Shown here: in pieces, positions 33,501 through 47,100 of the stretch
Position numbering within the stretch: the first letter of the stretch is position 1
How the letters are laid out: the number at the start of each line of letters is the position of its first letter
From: Undaria pinnatifida
Lineage: Eukaryota; Sar; Phaeophyceae; Laminariales; Alariaceae
Direction: 5' to 3'
Assembly: GCA_012845835.1 (NCBI GenBank)
Contig: JABAKD010000020.1
Coordinates: forward strand, 19,637,606-19,701,605
Length of the DNA stretch: 64,000 bases
The notes under the pieces: model-generated
Told to the model about the DNA's origin: nothing
What the model saw: only the letters and a program-made list of their open reading frames with translations
The model's database searches: none
Translations under genes and position numbers: made by a program

Positions 33501-36500
33501 TCCCACAGGTTGGGCCCGAGCTCCTCCAGCATGATTTGCACCGACAGCTCGATCACACGGTCCGCCACACCATCAGTGCCCTAATTTTGCCGAGCGGCGT
33601 CGCGACACAGTGGAAAACGAACCGGTTGCTTCCGCGTTAACAGTGCAGATATATAATGCTGCAGCGGAACCTCGGGTCAATCTATGCAGGTAGAGTTGGG
33701 GAGGGTACTGCTACAACGGAAGAAAACCGAATCAACCAAGCGGGGATGGGGGGTGTGGGGGATGTACTACAATATAATTTCGCGCAGAGCCGTAGTCGTA
33801 TGATGTGGCCATTATTGACCTTCGCACCCCGACAACGCTGTGACGGAGCACATCGGATTTTTACGACACCAGGCAGACATCGCGTGCACCAGGCGCAGGC
33901 AGACATCGCGCGCACCAATCGCGAAGCGCCGCGAGGTGTTGGGCGAGTCGCAAGAAAGGTGAGCTGCATCCTACAAAGAACCACTTGTGAGGCGGACTTC
34001 CGCACCCTGTGCGTACTTTCTTGCGTATGGACGTCATCTTCGAATGGGTTTCTGTATTTTCTGGTGTGGCCACTTCCAGAGACAGCAATGGGTACCAGGT
34101 ATTAACTACTATGTCACCGCCTTGCGGGTGCCTTACCATATGCACACTACGTGATATCGTCATATCGTCATATCGTGATATCGTGATATCGTGATATCAC
34201 CCCCCTTGCGTCGAGTGAAGTTTCTCCACTCCGCACAGAATGATCTAGTATGATCTACTGTAACCTCCACCATCATCTCGGTTGCCGGCAAAACGTAAAC
34301 ACCAGAAAATAACAAAGACGATACCCTGGTGCTCAAGCTCACGTAGTGCGAGAAGGGGGTGGGAGGTGGGGGGGTAACTGTAAAAATGGCAAGCCGAATC
34401 AACTCAAGGGGGGAGGGGGCGGGGCATGGCTTCGGTGTACAACCGAAATCAACCTCAAGAGGGGAGAAGAAGAGTAAAAACCAAAAAATGAACTGGGGGG
34501 GGGGGGGGGGTGCATGAGCAAAGGATGAGCATAATGCCGCGGCTCCATTGAGACGCACAATTGTTACTGACCCTACAAGTAGACACGCTATTTTATACAA
34601 ATATTCTAACAACGTCAGCTGTGAGTTCGACAAACTTAGGGTCGATACCCATTTTTGCAAGCTGCGTAATACATGGGCCGTCCATTTTCAATAATTTTTC
34701 ATGAGCCAAAAGCTAGGTAAACGCTACCAGGTACCTGGTATTTTATAAAGATTGTTCTACCAACGTCAGCTGTGAGTTCGACGAATAAAGAGTCGATACT
34801 CATCTTTGCAAGCTGCGTCCTAAACCTCACGGGTCGGGTCAGGAGGTTTTCCAGTATCACAAGTTGAGACGGGTCATCCTGACACGATCCGACCGCGAGC
34901 AGTGATCCGACCCGTGAACAGCCCTGGAACTAGTAGCTCACTCGCTACTACGCAAGTTAATAGGAGCTCGCTCATCGCAACGTGTACACGTACGTGTAAA
35001 TCGGGCTTAGGTTTACAGCGCATGCTATTAATAGCAGTTGCGCAAAGATAATACCAGGTGCCAGGTACGAAGTATGTGCAGTATGCACTACCTACCTGGA
35101 AACGCTGGAGGACAAGACGGGGGCCGTGCTGCTCGAGCAATCCGAACAGCTCCGTGGACCGCACTAGCGCCAGCTTCATGATCTCTCCGAGGCCGTTGAT
35201 GATGTTGCGTTCGTCCTACGAATACGAACAAAAACAGAAAACAAAAACAAAAACAAAAACAAAAACCCGTTGGTTCCTATCGCTTAATCAACAGATTTAA
35301 TACGCCCCTCTTGCGTGTCCTAACGATGAGGCACGTCGCTCACATCATTACAAAAACACCCGCCCGGACGATTTCCGGTCGTCCTCATTCTTATTCTTAT
35401 TATTATCCGAAAACTTTGCGACGGTGCCCATTCTTCTTCTGCTTCTGTTTAGCCCTCCGACAGCGAAGCGTAGACGCCGTTCTGATGGAACGCGAGTTTT
35501 CTCCGCAAAGCAGTATTGATAGTACCTCTCCAGTGACTCTCTACCAACCATTCCCCAAATTTCCTTCCCCACATAATTTGATCTTTAGTTACTCGTACCA
35601 GCCAGGTAGAATTTGTCCTGTTGTTTAACCTCGGTGAGACTCGAGAGGTGACACACTGACTGTCCAAAATAAAAAAGACCATTACATTAGTCAGCAGGGC
35701 GCGTGAAGAACATATCCGAGTTGCTGGGGCAAAGGATGCGTCCGAACCGCAACTTAGGTGGGGTACATGGCTGTACTACAAGCGCGCAGCTTGGTAATTA
35801 TCATGCTTACTGCGAGCTCTCTCTTGTATCAAATAGGCGCTCGAAAAAATGTCGTACTCTTACGTTTTTTCGGGCCGTTGTGAAAAAAGGTCCTCCAATG
35901 AGATTCAGAGTGCAGCACTCGGACTGGGACCAGCGTTGGTGTCCCAAAAACTTTGGCACCGTGACTTCAAAACTTCAACCAACATGGTATCCGGTACTTC
36001 AACTTCAACTTCAACGAATGTTTACCGTAATAAAGCACCGTAAAAAGTAAAAAGCTTACCTGGCTGGCGATGAAAGACTTGTCCAGAAGAGCTCCCACGG
36101 GCGCATAGAACGTCCCCACGCGGTTCTTCTGCGGCCCCATGGAGCACGAGCAATAATCCACCCCGTTCTTCACCCCCACCGACGCGTCAACGAGCGAGAG
36201 AAGGGTCGTCGGGACGCGGACGAAAGGCACGCCGCGGCGGTAAAGCGAGGCAGCCATGCCGACAATATCCAGCAACACCCCACCGCCGATGGCTAGGATG
36301 GGCTCGCGGCGGCGGAGGCCGAAACGGCACAGCTCCTCCAAGATTTTGTCCACGGCTTCCATGCGTTTGTTGGCCTGGGTTGGGGGGCGTGGGGGGTGTG
36401 GGACGGGGGGGTAATGTTACCATGCATGGCCGTAGTAGTCCTTAGGGTCATAGGTCATACACCCTCGCCTGCCTACAATGCAGGGACCAGGAGCAAGTCG

Positions 36501-38104
36501 GGCTTTCACCGACCAGAGCGGGGGGGGTGTACTCAGTTTGTGCATGGCCGTAGTTGTATGACCATAAACCCTCCCATCCCTACTATGCCGGGACGGAGCA
36601 CCGTTGACCACGCATCCCTTTGGAGACGGAGCACCGTTCCTACTCCTAATAGAGACACCTCCAATATGTGGGCGCTCGTTACGCTTCTTCCGTATACTAC
36701 ATAGAAACTGTCTGCTTATCCTATCTCCGTCCTGTTTCGCCGTCTGCAGCAACCATCTATCTCCTAGGATAGCGATCGTTTTCTCGCTACTCTCTAGTAT
36801 ACCAAACTCTTCCGTGTCACATACGTCTAATTTCCTCATCACCCTCTAATGCATCCCGTTTCCTCCATGTATATTTCACATTCTCCTACTACTTGTACGT
36901 GAGTCCTACTCTCTAATGTTGTCCCACACGGACACATATTTGTAGCCACGTCCTCCTCCTCCCGACTATTGGTATATCTCTTTCTTCGTTCTGGTAGGTC
37001 CAAGTCCCAAACACGAAATCGCAGTTTTAGCTTTTTCGCGTAGACCATTGGGCCGTGCCGATACCTTTTCATTCCAATATCTTGCCTCAACCCCAAGTGT
37101 AACTCTAAGTGTTTCTCCTCTTCCACCTTATTTCATAGCGCTTGTCTTCCCCTTTCTTCTATTATTGTTTCTTTTACTTCTGTCTTGTACCCGCTAAACT
37201 TCTCTACTGACAGTACCTCTTCTTGGTCTTCCCCTATACCCTTCCATGTTTTCTCGACTGCGTCATCCCACCTTGTTTCAGCAAGTCCTCTTGTTATTTG
37301 TTATTTTCTCCCATACCTGGTACAGCATTATCAACTATGGCTGGCTGGCAACCTTTTTTCTGGCATATTCTTTGATTCATATTGTCATTTCACCTTTATC
37401 ACGTCTCTACTTGTTTCAAGTGGGAAAATTCCTAGTTCTGCTCTTAATACTGTATTACTCGTCATACTTGAGCAGCTGCTGTCATCTGCACTGTTTCCAG
37501 CTGTTTTGCGAACTTAGCGTTCTCTTCCCATACTTCTCCTGCATACTCTAACTTTGGTACAATCACATTCATCAGCATACACATTTTAATACTATTAATA
37601 GTGTCAAGGTGCGGGTCTGCTAGGATCGCATCCATCTTGCCTACTTGTGATCTACCTTTTCCCATTACTTTCGCCGTGTGTGCATCCCAAGAGAAGTCCT
37701 TTGAGATCTCAACGCCAAGGTATGTATATTGGTCTACAATCGGTAGTTCATCTTCTCCCCACTTCCATTTGAAAGAGGGGGGGGGGCGTACTCGTTTATT
37801 GCTTGCCTCAGTCGTTTGTCCATTGGCCACGCATCTCTTTCGAAACGAAGCACCGTTCCTACTCCTAATAGAGACACCTCCAACGTTTGGGCGCCCATTA
37901 CGCTTTTGCCATATGCTACATAAAGACTGTTTGCTTATCCTATCCCCGCCCTGTCTCGCCGTCTGTGGCCACCACCTATCTCCTAGGATAGCGATCGTTT
38001 TCTCGCTACTCTCTAGTCTACCAAACCCTTCCATGTCACATTCGTCTAACTTTTTGTCATCTCCTCTAACGCATCCCATTCCTCCTCGTGTGTTTCACGT
38101 TCTC

Positions 38105-38147
<43 letters not shown>

Positions 38148-41100
38148 ACCTACTACAACAGTATGTGAGTGCTACAGGGGGGTGATCGTAGTGTCAAGCA
38201 CGGCGCAGTCCTTGTACCGTATGATGATAGTTAGTGGTATCATAGTGGTATCATAGTGGTATGACTCTACTTGTAGCATCCCCACAACGTCGGAACGAGG
38301 CACACCCCCACATCGGGTTTTCACCGACCAGACAGACAGTGTTTGCAACAAGCGCGACCGCCGTGAGTGGGGTGTTGGGTCGGTTTCAAATACGGCAGGG
38401 GACGGCAGATCTGGGCCCCGTCAGTCACGCCTCTGGGAACCAACAGGCTAAAACTCCTTCATTACGTCTAGACGGCTGTCCGTCACACGTCACACGTCTA
38501 AAGTGCCGTTTCCTGACATCTGTGGTCGGGGGTGGGACTGGCGTCGAGGGGAGGGGGGGGGGGGGTATAGCGGGGGTGCCCCTTTAGGGTTGGGGGTGTA
38601 CAGCGGGTTTTGGCTTTGACAGCGGGTGTGGTAACTTCGGTAAGATGCAACTTTTTTCTGTACTGGTGCGGTGGGATTACGTCGTTCGCAGCCATGATTG
38701 ACGCCATCAGACCGAAACGTCTCGTTGAAACTTCAAGGACGGTGAATGTGGTGTGCAGCTTGCACCAGACGGGGAAAAAAAAAAAACAAGAAAAAATGGG
38801 CCATAGTAGTGACGACGCAATCTCCACAGGCACTATTATACCGCTGTCGTCACGAATACATCTCTTGAGAAGCGGACCACAAAACCCGGGCAAGGGGACG
38901 AGGGGACGTTTGGTTGGGAAAGCGAACTATTAATACCACATGCACCGATAAGACGAAGGGCGGGTAGAGGTTTCGGACAGGTGTTTGGTCGGCCCAAAAA
39001 AAGGCATGAAGCTACGACACTATTAACAGCAGCATTTACGTTAACATGTATGCATGGTACCAGGTATGTTTTAAGACACCATGGGTGGGCTTACCTCCTC
39101 TCCGGGCAGCACGAGGCGTTGCACCACCACGCCATGGTTGCTAAAGTTGGCGGACATCTTCGCGCCGTACAGGTTCTCCACTGCCTCGTCTGATTACGCG
39201 ACAGACAAAAATATCAACAAACATGAACAAGTTTCGTCAACGCAGGGAAAAAATCGGAACACAACGAATTGAAACTGCAAGGTCAGTACGCGACAGCACG
39301 ACAGCACATTAGCATAACGTCGATATAAAGAAAAATAAGCTCGGCCGAGGTTTTAGGCACGAAACATGAGAATAAATCGGAAAGAAAACATCACCATCCT
39401 CCAGCAAAGGCAGTGGCTGATGCTGATTTTGTAACCCGTGAGTGATTTGTTGTGGTCACTTTTGTCCTGTTCCTCCTCTCAAATCCAGAAGGAAACAATC
39501 GTAGAGTCTTACACCCCGGATAGATCGTGATCTAGATCATGATACAGATCATGATACAGATCAAATATACCTTCTAGATCATCTACAGATAGTCTAGATC
39601 ATGATACAGATCAAATAGACCTTCTAGATCATCTACAGATAGTCTACACTGTACCTGCCGTATGAGATGTTTTAATGAGATTTGTCGATCGTGATCTTCA
39701 TGAGATGTTGATCGTGATCTAGATAATCTGTAGTAGATCCTGTATCCGCGACTATGGCATGTCATGCCGGATCTATCTATCTATATAGTCTATACGTATA
39801 TAGACTATAGGATAGGATACAGTTCTAACCCAGGGTACAAGCGGAGATCGACGCGCGCAGAGCTGTTAACTTAGAACAAAAACGAAGCTCACTCCGACAC
39901 AGGCGATACAAACGCCTGCGCTCGTTGAGGTTGTCCTCCTCCGGCAAAATCCGATGCTATGTAATCGTGATTCGGTGTCGCCAACAATAGGGATAGATAG
40001 GAGGACCCCTACAACAGCAAAACCAAGCCCGACAAAAAAGGATGGAAACATAAATTGCCTGCGCGCGCCTACGTCAACCTCACTCCACGGAGATCTCAAG
40101 AGAGGAGACCCATTTGCCCGAGGGTATCATACTCGAGAGCGCACCGACCACCGCGGCAACGACCCCACATACATATTCAACAGTAACCACCACTACTGTG
40201 TAGAAAAAGAGAAAAAAAGTGTCTCCCACGTCAATTTCTTCGGGGTCAAGGGTAGGAGTAGTAGTAGTGTAGGTTATAGTGTAGGCTATAAACACATTTT
40301 ATCAATGTCGTCTTCCCTCTGCACGTTACTATGGCCGATAATTTTTCACCTGTTGGGCTGTGCACTTTCAAAGTTGCACCTGCTGCCGGGACTTTCAAAC
40401 AGCTGTTGTTGTTGTCACACCAACTCGTTGACAAGTCGCGTGAAAAACGTCAGTCTCGCACCGCCATCACCGCCATCACCGCCATCACAGCACCTCTTTC
40501 TTGAACCCCAGCCATCATGCACCTTTCCAAATGCTGGATGCTGGTGGTGGGCATCGCGCTCAAAAATTCCTCCTTTCAACTCGCCGACCTCCTGACCCAT
40601 GCCAAACCCCTGATCGCACGCACCTTCACGTAAAGTTAGTTACTATTAATACCAGGTACGAAGTAAAGGTCTTCTTCCTGTCTCCCAACACTTACTTCCC
40701 AGCCCTCATCTAATCTCTCCACAGACACAGCCAGCCCCCTTACATTACTTAGCTTTCTGGCCTTCTTCCCCATGCTACATGCTATCCCTTCTGGCACTTT
40801 TGCTTGTTTTGAGGCTACTGGTTGGTTCAAGTTGCAAGCCCGAAGCGTATTTCCCGGCGAATGTCCACGCCGTTTTGTCGATTCAGACCGTGAAATTTTG
40901 CACAAAGACCTCACCTGTGCGTGTGAGTGTTTTTTTGCCTGATTTTTAGTCAGTTAAGGTTTTTAGGAAAACGTGGAACCACCTTACTTAGATCAAACAT
41001 TTTCGGCGAAAAATAAGAAAATACCCCCCCCCCCCACCCCCGAGGCAATGCCTCGGGATGGGCATGTAAAACACGCGCTGTGCAAAAAATCAGGGTCTAT

Positions 41101-44100
41101 CTCTCAAAAACAGCTTGGACATTTCGACTTTAGTGCGTAAAAATGAGTAAGATGCGTCATTCATTGCCTTCAAAATGGCTTAGTTTTAGTCTAGGATCCA
41201 GTTGTTTCGCTAGGTTCTGCTTAATGTTGAACATAGGCGAGTCAGATCTTCGATTTTTGCTCGCAAAAAATTTACAGACATAATATATCATGCCTTGGAG
41301 TACTTTCAACCGGGTTGTTGTGCGGAAGAATGCGACGCAATTTGTTTTTCGCCCTCGCTTGGAAAAAGCCTTGAATATTTTCGAAAAAATTGAAGGTCTG
41401 TTATTGATTGGTAGAAGATACGAGTTTCGCTCCTATAGAGACAGCCCGAGGTCGTGAAAAAAAAGTGGCCATGTCACCATGTGACCCTCTTCCACTGACT
41501 GACTGGCAGCACTGCACTGGTCATGGGGGTCAGTATGATATCAAATATTCACTCCTTGACTCGATATTGTGAGGGGCATTCGCGGGGGAGATAATGGACT
41601 GCTTTTTACTTGAACTCGCCTGTAAAGACTTCAAATTGAATTTTTCTACTGCCGCTGCTGCTGCTGGTGCACAAAAAAACGTCACACTGGTTACGTTAGT
41701 ACTATGTACCAGAAAACTGTACTATATATAGTAGTATCTGGAAATAAATAATATCGAATTTGAAAAAGTCAATGTGGCAAACGCCACACACACACGGAGA
41801 AAATTCAGTTTTTGCGCAAAACCTCCGATATATATCCTTATTTATTTTGTTTAAAAACTACCAAATAGCCCATCAAACACTCTACCAAGTGCCATTGCTG
41901 CTGTAGACTGTGTATGTATGTATGTAGCAGCCTGCTTGCCGTGAGTGTTGTATTTAGCTGGAATTTTCCAGCCATCTAGATCTTCACGTACCATGTACCA
42001 GGTATTTTTCGCCGGGTAGGTTGTCTTTTGTGCCGGCTACCTACAGCGCAGCAAGAGTACCATCTTAAATGCCTGGTAGTTGCTGCTGTGAGCAGTGTCA
42101 GCAGTATTCATACCAATAATAGTAGTGGGGTGCTGTACTGCTGCTGTACTGCTGCTGAATACACTGCTGTATCAAATGCATCAAATGTGCTGAGCACACA
42201 CAACAACAGTTTTCTGGTTGTATGTTGCTCCCGAATGCTTACGCCGGTTACATGAAAGTCGCCGCTGCTGCGGTAAACTCATCATTGTGTGCAGCAGGTA
42301 GACTGAAGCAGCAGATAGTCTACATCCCTACACTTTCCCTTCGATAAATGTTGTAAAGCTTAGTTTGGGTAATAAGCTATTGGTTAACCTTTTGCAAGTG
42401 GTCAAACGGACTAATACCCCACGAATAACTTTAACAAATGGCGTCGTCGACAGACCATTTTTTTTTGGGTCGTGGGTTCAAATCCCACATCCACCATGAA
42501 TAAACTTTTTCAGACTTTCCCCATGTCGAACTTGAAAAATACTCTCCCCGGTATCCCCAGGGAATGAAACGACTTGGATGTATTGACAGGTCCGCCCGTA
42601 TATCCGGCCGACCTGCTACCCCGCCGTTTCAGGGGGGGAGAGTGTTATATAAGGCTTAGTTTGGGTAAGCTATTGGTTAACCTTTTGCAAGTGGTCAAAC
42701 GGACTAATACCCCACAAATACCTCAACATAATAAACCTGAACTATTTACATTGCAGTATCTATAAACTTATACCTGGTTAAAATTCTAGTCTATATTAGT
42801 CTATATTAGTCTATATAAATGCACTACCGGTGGGGTGCCGGCATTAGAGGGGGTGCAAAAAATCAGCAGCCTTGCGTCACTCTTTTTGCAGGTGGTCAAA
42901 CAAACCATTATTAATAATATCCTCTAATTCTTAAACGTCGTCGGCAGGACCGTGGGGTTTCGGGTCGTTCTAAAGGAGTAGCCTTGATGACCCCCAGACG
43001 ATATGATCCGCAGAAGGGGCACAGGACCTTAGGTGTGTCTATCGGTAGACCACAGCAGTCAGCTGTGTAAAACCCAGACAGATACAAGTCTCTTATTATT
43101 ATCATCGCGCAAGGCTTGCTTCATTTGGGTACTACTACTACTGTCGTGCTATAGACCTATATGTATGTGCCTATTCCTGGACCGTACGTCAGTTTCGTAA
43201 GCACACTGACTGGAGATTCCGAATCCCACGGCCGATTCCGAATGACACGACAGTTGAATGACGGAAATCAGACCTTAATTGACCAGCAGGGATGGACGGT
43301 TGGTCTGTTGCTCATGCAAATAGCGCATACTGGGTGGCCCACCATAACATTAGCCCACCCTGAATAGTTGTAGATGCAGATTACACGACGATAAACCGAT
43401 GGCTAACTAAGACATCAGGAAATCGGGAAGTGGATCGAAGATATTGCTATTCAAAACAACGACAGCAAAGGAGGCTATAGACCAACCGGGTTTGAATCCC
43501 ACCATCCACCAATAATAAACTTTTACGATCTTTCCCATGTCGAACTTGAAAAATATTCTTTCCGGTATACCCAGGAAACGAAACCGCTTGAATATTGACA
43601 TTTCTGCCCGTATTTCCGGCCGACCTGCTATCCCGCCGTTTCAGAGGGGAGGAGTGTTGCAAGGCCTACTTTGGGTAGGAAATTGGTTTACCATTTGCAC
43701 GTGGTCAAACGGACCAATACCCTTTAATCCCTTAACAAATGACGTCGTTGGAAGGGGAGCCTTGTAGTCTAGACTACCGTGGCACTGCGGAAGGTGGTTG
43801 TTACTACAACAAGAATCGGGCATCATATAATATATATATATATATATATTTCGGTCAGTAGTCTGAATGGCCAATGGCAGGACAGGAAACCTAATAAGAT
43901 ACATAAGAACTGACCTAGACTGAGTTTCTTATTTCGGAGAGGGTGCGTTGTACACTAACTTCACCATAACGGCCGAAGCATTTCTTAAACTGCTGCAAAT
44001 ATCACCCTGGCGTTCTTGTCACCCTGGTTCATGTTATTAATACTAATACTAATACTAATACTAGTACTAATACAAGTAGTTGTCCTCAATTGTAGTTCGA

Positions 44101-47100
44101 CCACTAACGGAAAGTGGTTGTTACTCCTCAACTACTCCTCAACTACTCCTCAACTACGCCTCAAACTACTCCTCAACTACTCCTCAACTACTTTCGAAGA
44201 CTGACCGAGTGACGCCCGATTGATTCATAAAATACTAACAACAACCATCTTCCGTACCAGGTACCGTGGTACTGCCGAAGGTGGCTGTTTGGTAGTATCA
44301 TAGCTAGTTGAAGTTGAAGTTGAAGTTATTCAGATTACTGACCAAAAGTTATTATACCCGGTTCTTGTTAACAACCAACAATGTTCAGTCACTTGTAGTA
44401 GTAAAGAATCGGGCGGAAATATAGGTAATTTTTTCCAAATAACGCCAGGATGTCTCTAGAGCTCTAAAACCACTCCCTGTACTAACTCCAAACATTGTCC
44501 CAAAAACGGGTTTCCAGCTGTAGAGTCGTTAAATGAAGTCGCTGCGCATAGATGGAGTGGTCGTTGCTGAGCGAGAGCATCGTGTGAACCACGCTCTGCA
44601 ACATTTTGGCCCACCCAGCCCACCCAGCGTCAAACCCCTTCAAAATTTAGCATGGCACCGATTTTTTTGTGAACAAACCCGAGAGTTTTTGAACATTTCA
44701 CCATTTCACCATTGCAACTCAACGTTTTAAACCATCACATCGAAAGCTCATAAGCTTCAACTCGGGCATTCTTGACACTCTGGAGAGACCCACCGCGGCA
44801 AAAACAAGCAAAAACAAGCAAAAACAAGCATATCCCACCCTGCGGCAAGCGCGCGTCGCGAGGGCGTATTGAACGTAACGCTCACCGATGACGATGAAGC
44901 GACGGCGAGGTCCCCCGTCCGGCAGAAATCGGCACGACAGCGTGGCCGAATCCGGCTGAAGCAGGCCAGGGCACAGCTCGACATCGTACTCGATCGGCAG
45001 GTCGAAGACGTTGCGCCAGCCGAGGACCTCACCGCTCTTGCCTCGAAACACGAACACGTTGTCAGGAGCGCGCGCCAATGGCTCCGGCTTGGAGTAGGTG
45101 TAGCCGTTCATGGGGCGGAGGCTTCTTGCGAGGCCCCCTGCGATGCCCCCCCCGGGCACGCTGCAACGCGTCAATAATAATATATGAGTTAGTAATGTGT
45201 TGGAATATTGTAACAATAAAATATACTCCAGCTGTGAGATCGAATGTTTTGTCGAAACTCATCTTTGCAAGCTGTGTGTGATACTCCGATCGCGCGTAGT
45301 ACTGGGAGTGTGTCCTCATTAAGGATATGGGTCGGCGACTCCCCTTGGAACTACAGTGTAGCTTGTACCAGGGTCAACAGGGTGATGTTAGTCAGTATGT
45401 GCGCGGAAACTATAGAACCCGTTTGGAGGGGGACAAAATCTGACAGCTGTGGAAGGAAATGCATCAGTTTATCAAGACTTAAGCATATCCTGTAAGTCGT
45501 ATAACCGGTGAGGGAAGGGCGGAGTTTTTAAGGGCGTGGGGGCCTGAGTTGAACAAGAGGGAACGGGGGGGGGGGGGGGGGAGGGGGAAACGGGCGGGGC
45601 AACTCAATCTGTGCGCGGAAACTATAAATCCGTTAAGGGAACAAATCTGACGGTTGTGGAAGGAATGCATCAGTTTATCATGTATATCCTGTAAGTCGTA
45701 CAACTGGCGAGGAGAAGGTGGAGTGTTCGAAGGCTTGAGGGAGAGGGGGGGGAAGGATTTCCAACAGCTTTATGTCGCATAGATGTAGGGGTTTGCTATA
45801 CGCGTGGTGCTAGGTCTGGGCGATGGTGCGGGTGGTGGGGAAGGAGGGGGTGTTGGGGGTGTTTGGGGGGGGGGCGAATTAGAGCTACAGCATGGATGGC
45901 TAGAAGGATAGTGAGGTGATATCAAATGCGTGGTAGTTTTTATTGCTCTGACATACTTCGTTTTTAGGTGGGGCGTTTGAACAAGAGGGAGCGGGAAAAG
46001 AAAAGGAGGGGGGGGGGGGGGGGGGGCGGAAATTAATTGGAGCTACCACATGGATGGCTAGAAAGATAATGAGGTGATACCAGTTGCCTGGTAGTTTTTA
46101 CAAGGGCTCCACTCCATGGGCGGCTGACGCCGCCCGCTACGCTCGCGCAAGGAAGATTTCAACTATTAATAATAAATGTGAAGGGTGCAGAAAGAAGAGG
46201 CCCATGATTTAGTGCAACTAGCGATTTGATAATGCCAAGAGCTAGTTGTGCGGAGCTGATTGCCCCGTCTGTGCTGTGCTTTTTATGTTGGCGATGTCAC
46301 GTTCTGATCGGCAGTAGTACGGGTGTAATTTGCGAAGAAAAAATCGCGAAGAGGACCGAGATGGTGAACAAAACCAACCACGAAAAAGCAAAAAGACGAG
46401 TACACACACATACCGACGGTACCTGGTACCTGGTACTTCGCCCAATACCTGGTGGTACTCTGTGTGGTTCTAAAGAAAGCACAGGGCTCTGCTCCGCAAG
46501 GCTGCTGACGCCGCCCGCTACGCTCGCGCAAATAAGAATGCAACTATTCAATAACTGAAACATGTAAATAAATGGGGCAGGAAAAAGAGGCCCGTGATTA
46601 TTTGGGGCGAATAGCGAATTGATAATAATGCCAAGAGGTGCTTGTGTAGAGCTAATTGCCCTGCGCTGTGCTGTGCTTGTTGATGTCACGTTCTGAACGG
46701 CAGTACGTGCGATATTTGCGGGGGGGGGGAGACATGGGGACCGAGAGAGGACAATCATCTGAAGAAAGCAAAAAGACGAGTACACAAAACACGTACATAA
46801 ACCTGGTATCTGTATCATACCTGGTACTACAACTACTACTAGTAACTGCTGCCGTATGTTCAAAAGAACGCACAGCGCCGCACGACGAAGCATCGCAAAA
46901 CGAAGCGCAAGGCACGGCACCGCGCTGCGTTGCGCTGCTGAACTATATATAGCCGTGCTGAACTGAGCTGGGGGTGCATTGTTTGTGATCCAATAACAAC
47001 GTCATATGTACAAACCTGGTGTAGTATTAATAGCACCTGTACGTGGTATGATACTTCGAATATTATTGGCATGTACGAACTAGTAAAAAAGTACAGCAAA

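Noticed and set aside
37601-38185. 194-codon plus-strand frame
   Set aside because: Antisense shadow of the LINE C-terminal fragments on the minus strand.
42440-42498. Possible tRNA gene ending in CCA
   Set aside because: Only the 3' half is tRNA-like, it recurs at the same place in TRIM copies, and no matching 5' acceptor strand is present.
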